Of a DNA stretch of 64,000 nucleotides, positions 39,899 through 50,614 are shown piece after piece. The translations under genes were made by a program, and so were the position numbers. The stretch spans positions 477,945 to 541,944 of the forward strand of contig WTXD01000016.1 in NCBI GenBank assembly GCA_022496205.1, written 5' to 3'. The DNA is from Gloeopeniophorella convolvens. Its lineage: Eukaryota > Basidiomycota > Agaricomycetes > Russulales. The notes under the pieces are model-generated. The model was not told the origin of the DNA and searched no databases. It was given only the letters and a program-made list of their open reading frames with translations. Position 1 is the first letter of the stretch. Every line of letters starts with the position of its first letter.

Positions 39899-41358
39899 AT
39901 GGGTAAATGGTAAGCCAGTGCCCTTGTCTGTATGGACGGGGAACTCATCTTGCGCAGGACTTCAGAATACTATGACGACGTTCTCGGCGCTAAGATTAAG
40001 AGCTTGGTGTATGTTTACTATTCCACCAGGGTAGTCCCGTTGTGTCTCCAAGAGCACTGACTGGACTCGTTCCGCATCCATTTTCTTAGTTCTGGCGCAG
40101 TGAAAAGATCGAAACTCGAAAAGGCTGAGCCTTCGATTTCTTATGAAGCTTTCGTTGAAGACCTTGATCCGGGAGACTCGTTCACAACGACATTGACGGA
40201 GCTGCTCGTCCGGGTACGTCTCCCCTCCTCTCATAAGCTTACCGCTCATCCAAGAGCTCTCTCCAAAGGAAATGGCTGAGCGCCGCCACCGACAAGCATC
40301 TGCCGACCGTCGACTCATATCCGACCGTACTGCCAAGGGCCTGCGCACGCTCGCTGCACCCCAACGAGTCTACCGCGACCGTGGAATGCGGACCCTGACC
40401 TCTCGCCGCTCTCTCAATCTCACCGACTATCTTGTTATCCCACCAGAAGAGATGGAGCTCGACGACGACAATGATAGCCTGGGGAGCACGGCCGACCCAT
40501 CCGGCGCCGCCGAGGGAGCCCGCATGAACTCCGACCTGTACGACGCGTATGCGCACCCTGGTTCCTGTGCGTCGCTTCACCTTTCCGCATTCTCCGCGCC
40601 GCCCTGATGCGACCCCAGCCTCGACGGAATCGCACCTCGCGAGCACTACACCACAAATTCGCGCGATGCTGCGCTCTGCCGCGCGACACGAAGACTGGGG
40701 CTTTATGCGCGCGTCTTCCCCTGATGGATGGGGCCCGCCATCTCCCACCGCGCCCCCACCCGCACCTGCGCTCACACGGCAGCCTTCCATCCGTCGACCC
40801 CCGGCCCGCTCCCGGACCGTCGACTTCACCGACTTCACCTCGCGGCGGCGCCCGTCGACCCGCGAGGGCGCCGGCGACGCAGACCCAGACGACAGCTTAC
40901 CGGTGCCCTCCTGGCGCCCGCCAACGACGAGCGTGCCACCGCGTCGGTTCTTCCCGGGCCCGCCGAGGCGCATGGAGCTGCCGTGGGGCCCTGCGCCCGT
41001 CCCGGAGAGCACGAGCACAAGCACGAGCGCGCGCGCGAGCCCCGCGCCGCCAGCGGACACGCGCGACCAGCGTACGTTCCTCTCGTGGCTGCCCAGCAGC
41101 GCGTTGCTCTCTCTCCCGCCGCCGCCCTCGGATTTGCGCGGCGTGCGTCCCCAGCCGCGCCTGCGCCGGGGCGGCGTGCGCCCGCCCGAGTCGCTGCTGA
41201 GCCGGCCGCACGTGATGCTGCGCACCGAGTCGCCGGAGCCGGACCCTAGCATGGTCGCAAGTGCAGGTGTGGGCACAGAGGGCGACATGCCGCCGCTGGT
41301 CGACGCGCCCACAGAGCCGCCGCGCGGGCTCTCGCCCGCACCCGCACCCACAGAGTGA
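39899..41358 (+). CDS. Conserved-looking hypothetical protein with disordered Pro/Arg/Ser-rich C-terminus
   Basis: I assembled a gene of about five exons with consistent phases. It starts MGKW (39899), then TSEYYDDVLGAKIKSLV, SGAVKRSKLEKAEPSISYEA, FVEDLDPGDSFTTTLTELLV, and LSPKEMAERRHRQASADRRL on to RSLNLTDYLVIPPEEMELDD. A 58-nt intron (about 40561-40618) is followed by a long exon of proline-, arginine- and serine-rich sequence ending at 41358. The N-terminal third (acidic and basic patches, NLTDYLVIPPEEME) looks folded and constrained; the C-terminal half looks intrinsically disordered and GC-driven. I do not recognise the family. A truncated copy of its 3' exon lies at 47206-47596 as part of the GMC duplication. 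It is tail-to-tail with the GMC gene. Confidence 0.65.
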
Positions 41359-41577
41359 TCGGGGATTGCAGTATGCACTGGTGGCCTTGATTCACCTTCC
41401 ATGTACTTCTACTGTATGTCAGATAGATGCTGAGTGTGAGTCTTCATCCTTCTGCACCCCCGAAACCCTACGCATCCAGACAAAGCAAACACGTTCTTGC
41501 CTGCGTAATGATACAACGAATTCCACGTATCGTATACACACTATCCAAGAAATAGAGACGAGGCTGGCCGCTGGCGC

Positions 41578-44262
41578 TCACACCCCCACAATGCCGAGCT
41601 CCGCCGCAATGATCGTCGCCGCTTTCTCGCCAATGACCAGCGCGGTCGAGTATGTGTTTGCGGAGACGTTGCCCGGCGCGATCGACAGGTCGGCGACCTT
41701 GAGCCCACGCACGCCATACACGTTCAGGTGCGAGTCGACGACGCCGCCCTCCTCGCGCGCCTTCATCGCGCACGTCCCGAGCTGCCAGCCGAATCATCAG
41801 CCACAGCACACCCACGCGCACCGCATGCAAACACTCACCGCGTGCCACGTCGTGCTGACTGTAGGCGCGTACGCATCAGTCAGTATTGGGCAGCACAAAC
41901 TACAGGTTGGCAGAGGGACACGTACACATCGCGCGCACGTACTCCTCGATCGCGCGGTCGTCCTCCTCAGAATACACGATACGGGCGTATCGAACGCGAC
42001 GGCGCCTTCGGCGTGCGGGACCACCGCTGCCGCGCTGCCTGCAGGGAACTTGGGGTGTAACACCGGCGGCTCGCCGCGGAAGTGCGGCATGCGCCGTGCA
42101 ATCTCGCGTATGAACTTATAGCTCCATACTAGCAAGTGCACGTCCGCCAGGCTGTGTTATGATGCAGTGTGTTAGCTCGGGTGGATGTTGGGCAGAGGGC
42201 AGGGACGCACGATTCGAGGTAGTTCGGGACGAAGTCAGGGGCGCCGCGACATCGCTTGCATCCTTGATGTGCACGTGACCGCGCGCGACGGGTATTCCTG
42301 TCGGCAGGCAGGGTGAGCGGGGCATATACGGACGGAGGAGGATGCGAGCGCACATTGTACGCCCCGACCGTGAAGTACTTGCGAGCCGGCACCAAGGTCG
42401 GGTCGCCGATGAGCCTGCATTACAGTCGCACAGTTAGCACGGCGTCCGCGCTAGCTGGTGGAGCACCCACATCCCACCGCACCCGATCCAGAGCACGGGC
42501 TTATCGGGCGTGTCCGCATACCACGCGTCCCAGTGCTTCCTGAACTCAGGACCAAGATCGGCCAGCTCGGATTCCGAGGGCCGCCACTTGATCCCGGCAT
42601 CAATGGAGCTAACGACAGAATGATCAGTGCCTAAGCTGTAGTGAATGCGGTGGTCTGACATACTTGTGTGCGATGAGGCCTTGCTTGGTCTTCTCAAACT
42701 CTGCGGTGGCAGCTATCGCAAGAACGCTCAGTTGGCGGTGCTGCTAGCCTCGGCGGCGGCGACGGCCCACCTTCGATGGCGCCCTCGTCGCTGCGGACGA
42801 TGTGGTCAAGCGTCTCCGCCCCGTCGGCGGCGAAGTACGGGGTAAAGACGATGTTGTGATCTGCACTCGGCACAGCATAGCATCAGAAACGCGATATCTC
42901 GTGAAGAGATGCCGCGGCGTACCCTGGTAGTTCTCGCCAACCCAGGAAGGTCCACGCGTTGCTTGACTCCGACACGTCCGAGAACTGATGCGGCGCCAAT
43001 TCCAGACCGCTCTAGGATCCCAGGCGAGCCGAACGAACCCGCGGAGACAACCACGAGCTTCGACGCTCGAACGGTGCGCGTCTCCGTCGGTCCATCGGGA
43101 TGGAAGAGGGGGTTCAAAGTGAACGCAACACCCGTTGCGCGATTATCGCTGGGTACACATAAGCAATGGGACAGGTCAGCCGTCAAGTGGAGAACGGCGC
43201 GTACTCGTCAAAGGTAATGTGCTTCACGTGCACGCCCGTGACGAAATGCAGGTTCGGGCGTGTCTCTGCGAGTGGGTAGATCAAATGATGAGGCACGTCG
43301 GAGCGATACCCGGTCTCCGCGTCTATCCATCTGCCGCGCAACAGCGCGCAACGCAGGTCAGCTGAACTTGCAGAGCAGCACAGGGTCGTGAGCACGCACT
43401 TGGGCCACCTCTGTGCACGTACACCACCAGTCCATCAGCCGGGATACGACAGGCGATGCACGTGTATGTACATACCGTATACACATTTATCGTGTCGAGA
43501 TTGTTCGTGTCCGCATCCGAAGGCGCGCTCGCGCGCGACGGATCAAGTGTACGCGCAACCTCGAGGAACTGCTGACCGATGTCGATGAACTTGCCTCCAT
43601 ACGACACGCGCAGCGGGCCGTCCCTGCCGTGCGTCGGGCCGCCGTGTGCCAGCTGGTACGTCTCCGTCTGGCAATGCCCATACGCAGGTTAGCACAGGCA
43701 GTGGACAGGTGCACAACGACATGAGAAACAGAACGCACCTTCCTGAGCAATGGGATGAGGTCCTGTGATCCCCACCCAGGGTTCCGGTACACGCGCTCCC
43801 AGTCGTCATAATCTGATGCACTTGCGCGGGTGTACATTGCGACTGACGTGCATGGCGTCAGCAAGAGGGTCGCGAGCGCGGGGCACCGAGGACATACAGT
43901 TGACGCTTCCACCACCGCCGAGGCACTGTCCCGTCGGGACGAACGCAGAGCGTCCGCCAAGTGCGGCGGTGGGTGTGCTTGCGTGCACGCGGACGGTGCG
44001 CGACCCAGGAGAGATGTGGTGGATGAAGCGTGCAGGCTGCCTGTGGGAGAGGTCATTGAACGTTGTGGGACCTGCCTCGAGGATGAGAATGCGCAGATTG
44101 GCATCGGCGGTGGCCAGGCGTCCGGCGATGATGCATGCGGCGGCACCACCTACGGGTCATAATGACATCGGCTGAGGGGGTCAGAGGATAAGACATGATA
44201 TATTGCTCACCGCCTGCGAGGACGATATCGTATTCGTCGAAGATCTTGGTGGGGATAGACAT
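41578..44262 (-). pseudogene. GMC oxidoreductase (alcohol-oxidase-like), copy 1, frameshifted
   Basis: A minus-strand gene with at least nine exons, nearly identical to the copy at 47741-50452. Blocks seen: MSIPTKIFDEYDIVLAGG joined to GGAAACIIAGRLA (FAD dinucleotide-binding), CLGGGGSVNC and MYTRASASDYDDWERV (GMC signature), and an 11-nt exon (43400-43410). Further on are SGIGAASVLGRVGVKQRVD, KWRPSESELADLGPEF, TTWHA+LGTCAM (active-site His region) and a C-terminus with NTYSTALVIGEKAATIIA. Compared with copy 2 it lacks single bases near 42941 (after VDLPG), 42290, 42236 and 41983. Each shifts the frame, so no full-length product is expected if the sequence is right. The family oxidises primary alcohols with O2 to aldehyde and H2O2. 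Confidence 0.85.
43400..43410 (-). other. 11-nt micro-exon in GMC copy 1
   Basis: aggtggcccaa lies between a CACAG acceptor and a GTGCGT donor. It supplies R-W-P and part of K, joining ...NVYT to KWIDAETGYRSDVPHH in frame. The same micro-exon occurs in copy 2 at 49592-49602. Confidence 0.65.
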
Positions 44263-44367
44263 TATACAGTCGCTGATCGATGATCGGTGATCGATCGAGC
44301 ATAAAACCAAAACTGTTTGTTTGCAGCTGTCCACTCCAGTCCTCCAGGCGCGACAGCCGATGTAAGT

Positions 44368-44482
44368 TAGTCTCGGTTCCAGCCGTTGCAGAGCCGCTCA
44401 CACCGTTCACAGAGCGGGACCACCACGGGCTTCTTCAGGAACGAGCACGGCCCCGCTCTGTGAACGTCTGGGAAGGAGACTA
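44368..44482. mobile_element. Short TIR element (115 bp), family 2
   Basis: The left end tagtctcggttccagccgtt and right end, reversed tagtctccttcccagacgtt, are imperfect inverted repeats extending into cagagc. A sister sequence lies at 61934-61990. The homologous spot after GMC copy 2 (about 50496) lacks it. Flanking aagt repeats (44364-44367 and 44487-44491) mean that either insertion here or deletion in copy 2 could explain the difference. Confidence 0.6.
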
Positions 44483-44829
44483 GATTCAAGTACGATTCGC
44501 GAGTGTCTCACACACTACACGGCCGGTTCTACGGAGGTGGCACAGGATGCCGTGCATCACCGTATATGCGGAGAAGGGGATGTCGTATGGAGATAGTCAG
44601 GAGACTGGGCGCACGCCAGATCCAGTCATTGTCCGGGGCAATTGATTGGTCCTGTGACTGGTGCCGTACTCTTAGTAAAGAATTCGCTCATGGGCGTCGA
44701 ATGCCAATCCAGTACATCGTGGACCGTTACGAAGCCACCACATGACAGGAAAGTGCACGCTGTGGAAAGACTGGTCTCGTGCACAATGATTGCCGCGTAG
44801 ACTCCCTTGGTCGCCTTATACAGTGATTA
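44483..44829. other. Spacer shared in part with GMC copy 2 flank
   Basis: Contains blocks (cggccggttctacggaggtgg, ggatgccgtgcatca) that recur at about 50515-50585. The stretch 44605-44790 is absent from the second copy. No gene. Confidence 0.4.
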
Positions 44830-45120
44830 TACGGATACATCATATATAAGTGCCTGCAAAGTTTGGGGTGAACTGGTTACCTAGCTGAAGCAGGAGAAAT
44901 GAGTAGTCCCGGGTCACCGCTATTCACTGCCACGGAACAGGAGGAGGGAATAGCATGAACGGGAGGCCTTCGACCCCCGGAGGCGGTCTAAGCATGACAA
45001 AGGGAATTCAAACACCGGTTGGATCAAGATCCTGATTAAGTTGTGTCACGGCGCGCGAGAGGGTGCCGACGCGCCGGCTGTGGGGGAAGGGCAAGGAGGG
45101 CCGGTACTTTGTGCCCCAGT
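44830..45120. repeat. Fragment of family-1 transposon interior
   Basis: Matches 50615-50925 closely and the interior of the 36977-37678 element more distantly (gcaaagtttgg, gaagcaggagaaatgagtag, ggaggcggtctaagcatgac). It has no terminal repeats. It lies at the outer border of the GMC duplication. Confidence 0.55.
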
Positions 45121-45299
45121 GGCCACTGGCACGCTCGTGCTTGCTTTCGCTACACACATTCATAGCACACACGTTAATGCAGAGATCATGATGAGATTCT
45201 ACAACATGTATATACATGCAGACGTCCTCTGTAAGCCCTCGAAATGTTCGAGACACAACAGAAAGGGCGGGTGGCAGCGGAAGTACGTGGGGGTCATCC

Positions 45300-45620
45300 C
45301 CAAATCCGGCAGTGCGGCCACGCTCATCAGAGCACTACGGCGGTGCTCTAGCGCAGCGCATGACGGCGCGCGGGACATCACACGCGTGGTCATGCAGCGG
45401 CAGGGGTGGCGAGTCGGATGTGAGGACGGGAATGGGGGTGCGCTCGTCAGAGCACGGCCGTGGTTCGGCACAACGCGCAATGGCGGGTAAGGTAGAGGTG
45501 AGGACCGCGCGCGCGGTTGTGCTACAGTGGAGGTGGCGAGTGGGATACGAGGACGGTATGCCTATCTTTGTCCGGGAAGGTGGAGCCACGCTCGTTAGAG
45601 CACGGTGGGGAAGTGGAGGT
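45300..45620. repeat. Degenerate tandem repeat, unit about 120-150 bp
   Basis: The phrase gc(c/g)(a/c)cgctc.t.agagcac recurs near 45318, 45436 and 45586. ggtggcgagt.ggat..gaggacgg recurs near 45407 and 45532. The units have diverged too far for an exact period. GC-rich, with no coding capacity. Confidence 0.5.
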
Positions 45621-46428
45621 GTGCGGATTGGCACGCCACGTTGGCCGGTGTCGCTGGGCGAAGTAAGTCACCACAGCAGGGCGGTCACGCTGCCTTAGGT
45701 CGTGACAGGTACAGGCGCGAGTGCGCGGGCGGGTGCATGGTCGTTGTCTTCGTCCGCGGAACCGAGGGGCGGCGGCAACAACAGCTTTGCAGGATGCGTG
45801 TCGCTGCGCCACGCAGCGAAACCTGCTACACAGGCACGGGGCAGTGCGACGCGAGTTGCACGCGCGTCGTTCTGCGAGGTGGCAGCACGGGAGTGGTTGG
45901 TTGATGGGGTCGAGGGGTAGGTGATGACTCGAAGGTGACAGCAGGGGCTTGAGGATGGCGGGTGCATGCGACGTCGTTCCGGGAGGATCGGATGTCGTCG
46001 AGCGTGGGCAGTAAATGCGACACGGGGAAGGGCCAGGTTGCGGGAGCGGTCGGTGTAGGTTATGAGATAGACAACACCTACAACCAGGCGGTCTTCAAGT
46101 CCTCTCGGGATTGCCTAGGCTCATCGAGTTTTTGATCCCAAAGCCCATGAAGTCGATCAAGCCCATCCCACACCCCTCTCATACTAGGATCACTCTTGGT
46201 GTTGACTTTCCTGTCTCTCCGTGCCATGACCAACTAATCCCTCGGATCGTTCGTGTACCACGGGAATTACTGTCGGTAGTGTCTCTGATGAGCATTGGTT
46301 TGTGGGTAGGCTTTCCACTTACTAACGTCGTACCTATGACCCGGCCACCACCTCAATCACATTGGTGGGACAGCCGGTGGCATCCCCGTCTACCCCTCAT
46401 GCACAACCGGAGAGAGACGAAAGAGCAA

Positions 46429-46555
46429 GACTGGCGGCAAGAGAGAGAGAGCCACGAGTGAGAGCAGAAGCACGAGAGCGAATGAGAGAATAAGCGAGAA
46501 CGAGAGCACAAGCGAGAGCAGGCAAGAGAGAGAGAGCACAAGCAAGAACAGATAC
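46429..46555. repeat. GA-rich simple repeat tract
   Basis: Imperfect gagagagc/gagcacaagc repeats over about 125 bp. Low complexity, no other signal. Confidence 0.7.
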
Positions 46556-47205
46556 GTGGGGAGATGCCATGATGATGATTAAAGAAGCGATGGTGCTGCA
46601 GGGCTCCTGAAGGCGACGCAGAAGCTAACGTCACCCACCGATGAGGAGAACCACGTAGGGTTTCCTCAGGAGTCAGGAGGTACGTGTGCAATCAGAATGT
46701 TGTATCTGGTGTGCAGAAAACTTACCTTCATTCAAGGTATCTGGCAGGTCCTCGCCATCTCCCAACGTATCCTCATCCTCCATTCAAAAGGCCCGGATAT
46801 ATGCGCCATATCTTCAGAGAATCTGGAGGATCATCTCGTCTTGTGTTTTTTCGTGTGGCGTGGGCATGTGCACATTAACGGCACTCGTTCTCCTGGTACG
46901 CTTCAGTTGCCTTGTGGGTGATTTCTTCTTCTGGATGGAACCACGCGGTCCTCTGGAGTAGCAAGAGATGTGGATTGAAGAGCTGCACTCCCGGCAGTCA
47001 CATGCGATGGGGATAATGTCGTAGTCGGGCAGCATGGCAAGGATGCGAGGTGGATGTGGTTTAGGGGTTAGAGTAAACTCGCGCGGCTGAGTGAATTCGT
47101 CGACTACGGCTCCGTCGGGCCTTGAGCTTGGGTTCCGGGGTTGCGTGATGCACGTTGGCTGCACGCGCTGCGTATTTTTACAATTCCTGGCCTCAAACAC
47201 GCCCA

Positions 47206-47596
47206 CTCCCGGACCGTCTACTTCACCGACTTCACCTCGCGGCGACGCCCGTCGACCCGCGAGGGCGCCGGCGACGCAGACCCAGACGACAGCTTACCGG
47301 TGCCCTCCTGGCGCCCGTCAACGACGAGCGTGCCGCCGCGCCGGTTCTTCCCGGGCCCGCCGAGGCGCATGGAGCTGCCGTGGGGCCCTGCGCCCGTCCC
47401 GGAGAGCACGAGCACAAGCGCGCGCGCGAGGCCCGCGCCGCCAGCGGACACGCACGACCAGCGTACGCTCCTCTCGTGGCTGCCCAGCAGCGCGTTGCTC
47501 TCGCTCCCGCCGCCGCCCTCGGATTTGCGCGGCGTGCGCCCCCAGCCGCGCCTGCGCCTGGGCGGGGTGCGCCCGCCCGAGTCGGATAGATGCTGA
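47206..47596 (+). pseudogene. Duplicated fragment of the hypothetical gene at 39899-41358 (3' exon only)
   Basis: Nucleotide- and protein-level copy of about 40806-41192: FTDFTSRRRPSTREGAGDAD, WRP.TTSVPPRRFFPGPPRR and QRT.LSWLPSSALLSLPPPP. It starts abruptly, lacks the folded N-terminal exons, and after GGVRPPES jumps to sequence equivalent to 41422, so about 229 bp including the normal stop are deleted. A dead passenger of the GMC duplication. Confidence 0.8.
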
Positions 47597-47740
47597 GTGC
47601 GAGTCTTCATCCTTCTGTACCCCCGGAACCCTACGCATCCAGACAAAGCAAACACGTTCCCGCCTGCGTAGTGATACAACAAATAGCACGTATCGTATAC
47701 ACACCATCCAGGAAATAAAGACGAGACTGGCCGCTGGCGC

Positions 47741-50452
47741 TCACACCCCCACGATCCCGAGCTCCGCCGCAATGATCGTCGCCGCTTTCTCGCCAATGAC
47801 CAGCGCGGTCGAGTATGTGTTTGCGGAGACGTTGCCCGGCGCAATGGACAGGTCGGCAACCTTGAGCCCACGCACGCCATACACGTTCAGGTGCGAGTCG
47901 ACGACGCCGCCCTCCTCGCGCGCCTTCATCGCGCACGTCCCGAGCTGCCAGCCGAATCATCAGCCACAGCACACCCACGCGCACCGCATGCAAACACTCA
48001 CCGCGTGCCAATTTGTGCCGACTGCAGGCGCGTACGCATCAGTCAGTATTGGGTAGCATCAACTGCAGGTTGGCAGAGGGACACGTACATATCGCGCGCA
48101 CGTACTCCTCGATCGCGCGGTCGTCTTCCTCAGAATACACGATACGCGGCGTATCGAACGCGACGGCGCCTTCGGCGTGCGGGATCACCGCTGCCGCGCT
48201 GCCCGCAGGGAACTTGGGGTGTAACACCGGCGGCTCGCCGCGGAAGTGCGGCATGCGACGTGCGATCTCGCGCATGAACTTGTAGCTCCATGCCAGCAGG
48301 TGCACGTCCGCTAGGCTGTGGTTATAATGCGGGTGGCGAGTATGTTAGCTCGGGTGGATGTTCGGGCAGGGGGGCAGGGACGCACGATTCGAGGTAGTTC
48401 GGGACGAAGTCAAGGGGCGCCGCGACATCGCTTGCATCCTTGATGTGCACGTGACCGCGCGCGACGGGGTATTCCTGTCGGCAGGCAGGGTGAGCGGGGC
48501 ATATACGGACGGAGGAGGATGGGAGCGCACGTTGTACGCCCCGACCGTGAAGTACTTGCGGGCCGGCACCAGGGTCGGGTCGCCGATGAGCCTGTATTAC
48601 AGTCGCGCAGTTAGCACTGGTTAGCACGGCATCCGCGCTGGCTAGTGGAGCACCCACATCCCAGCAGACCCGATCCAGAGCACGGGCTTATCGGGCGCGT
48701 TCGCGTACCACGCGTCCCAGCGCTTCCTGAACTCAGGACCAAGATCGGCCAGCTCGGATTCCGAGGGCCTCCACTTGATCCCGAAATCAATGGAGCTAAC
48801 GACAGAAGGATCAGTGCTTAAAGCTGTAGTTACATAGATGCGGTGGCCTGACATACTTGTGTGCGATGAGGCCTTGCTTGGTCTTCTCAAACTCTGCGGT
48901 GGCAGCTATCGCAAGAATGCTCAGTTGGCGGTGCTGCTAGCCTCGGCGGTGGCGACGGCCCACCTTCGATGGCACCCTCGTCGTTGCGGAGGATGTGGTC
49001 AAGCGTCTCCGCCTCGTCGGCGGCGAAGTACGGGGTGAGGACGATGCCGTGATCTGCACTCGGCACAGCATAGCATCAGGAACGCGATATCGATATCCCT
49101 GTGGAGAGATGCCGCGGCGTACCTTGGTAGTTCTCGCCAACCCCAGGAAGGTCCACGCGTTGCTTGACTCCGACACGTCCGAGAACTGACGCCGCGCCGA
49201 TCCCAGACCGTTCTAGGATCCCAGGCGAGCCGAAGGAGCCCGCGGAGACAACCACGAGCTTCGACGCTCGAACGGTGCGCGTCTCCGTCGGTCCATCGGG
49301 ATGGAAGAGGGGGTTCAAAGTGAACGCAACACCCGTTGCACGATTATCGCTGGGCACACATAAGCAATGGGCCAGGTCAACCGTCAAGTGGAGAACGGCG
49401 CGTACTCGTCAAAGGTAATGTGCTTCACGTGCACACCCGTGACGAAATGCAGGTTCGGGCGTGTCTCTGCGAGTGGGTAGATCAATTGATGAGGCACGTC
49501 GGAGCGATACCCGGTCTCCGCGTCTATCCATCTGCCGTGCAACGCAGGTCAGCTGAACTCTGCAGAGCAGCACAGGGTCGTGAGCACGCACTTGGGCCAC
49601 CTCTGCGCACGTACATCACCAGCCCATCAGCCGAACTCCGACAGGCAATGCACGTGTATGTACATACCGTATACACATTTATCGTGTCGAGATTGTTACT
49701 GTCCGCGTCCGGTGCGCTCGCGCGCGACGGGTCAAGTGTACGCGCAACCTCGAGGAACTGCTGACCGATGTCGATGAACTTGCCTCCATACGACACGCGC
49801 AGCGGGCCGTCCCTGCCGTGCGTCGGGCCGCCGTGTGCCAGCTGGTACGTCTCCGTCTGGCAATGCCCATACACAGTTTAGCACAGGCAGTGGACAGGTG
49901 CACAACGACATGAGAAACAGAACGCACCTTCCTGAGCAATGGAATGAGGTCCTGTGATCCCCACCCAGGGTTCCGGTACACGCGCTCCCAGTCGTCATAG
50001 TCCGATGCACTTGCGCGGGTGTACATTGCGACTGACGTGCATGGCGTCAGCAAGAGGGTCGCGAGCGCGGGGCACCGAGGACATACAGTTGACGCTTCCA
50101 CCACCGCCAAGGCACTGTCCCGTCGGGACGAACACAGAGCGCCCGCCAAGTGCGGCGGTGGGTGTGCTTGCGTGCACGCGGACGGTGCGCGACCCAGGAG
50201 AGATGTGGTGGATGAAGCGTGCAGGCTGCCTGTGGGAGAGGTCATTGAACGTTGTGGGACCCGCCTCGAGGATTAGAATGCGCAGGTTGGCATCGGCGGT
50301 GGCAAGGCGTCCGGCGATGATGCACGCGGCAGCACCACCTACGGGTCATAATGAATTCGGGTGAGGGGGGTCAGAGGATAAGACATGATATGTCGCTCAC
50401 CGCCTGCGAGGACGATATCGTATTCGTCGAAGATCTTGGTGGGGCTAGACAT
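47741..50452 (-). CDS. GMC oxidoreductase, alcohol/methanol-oxidase-like, copy 2 (reads intact)
   Basis: An FAD-dependent GMC oxidase with at least nine exons. N-terminal beta-alpha-beta FAD motif: FDEYDIVLAGG+GGAAACIIAGRLA. GMC signature: ALGGRSVFVPTGQCLGGGGS, then MYTRASASDYDDWERVY. Substrate-domain blocks: DGPLRVSYGGKFIDIGQQF, RSDVPHHLIYPLAETRPNLH and VVSAGSFGSPGILERSGIGA, then VDLPGVGENYQ (intact here, broken in copy 1). KWRPSESELADLGPEFRKRW, EYPVARGHVHIKDASDVAAP and FDTPRIVYSEEDDRAIEEYV follow. The active site TNWHA+LGTCAM carries the catalytic His. The C-terminus has GGVVDSHLNVYG and NTYSTALVIGEKAA. The overall pattern fits fungal alcohol oxidases (primary alcohol + O2 to aldehyde + H2O2). 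An aryl-alcohol or other GMC substrate cannot be excluded. No frameshift found. Confidence 0.88.
49592..49602 (-). other. 11-nt micro-exon in GMC copy 2
   Basis: Same aggtggcccaa exon between GCGCAG acceptor and GTGCGT donor as in copy 1. It restores the K-W-I-D-A-E-T-G reading frame. Confidence 0.65.
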
Positions 50453-50614
50453 TGTACGGTCGCTGATCGTGCCCAGGCGCGACAGCCGATTTAAGTACGA
50501 TTTGTGAGTGTCCACGGCCGGTTCTATGGAGGTGGCGCAGGATGCCGTGCATCATCGTATATGCGGAGAAGGGTATGTCGTATGGAGATAGTCTCCCTTG
50601 GTCACTTTATACAG

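Larger units (their letters stand above)
45121..47205. other. Unique spacer between the two GMC duplication units
   Basis: Contains a degenerate tandem repeat (45300-45620) and a GA-rich tract (46429-46555). A minus frame at 46814-47206 has a Cys cluster (IPIACDCRECSSSIHISCYS) but no recognised family. No supported gene. Confidence 0.35.

Noticed and set aside
40239..41402. 387-codon minus ORF antisense to the 39899-41358 gene
   Set aside because: Gly/Arg-rich mirror of a GC-rich coding strand. The plus-strand model has consistent splice phases and a sensible N-terminus.
45005..45035. tRNA-like B-box (reverse complement near gtgttcgaattcc in the second copy, about 50830)
   Set aside because: The T-arm does not pair correctly (extra T) and no D-arm or acceptor stem is found. 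It is part of a transposon-derived repeat, so neither a tRNA nor a supported SINE.
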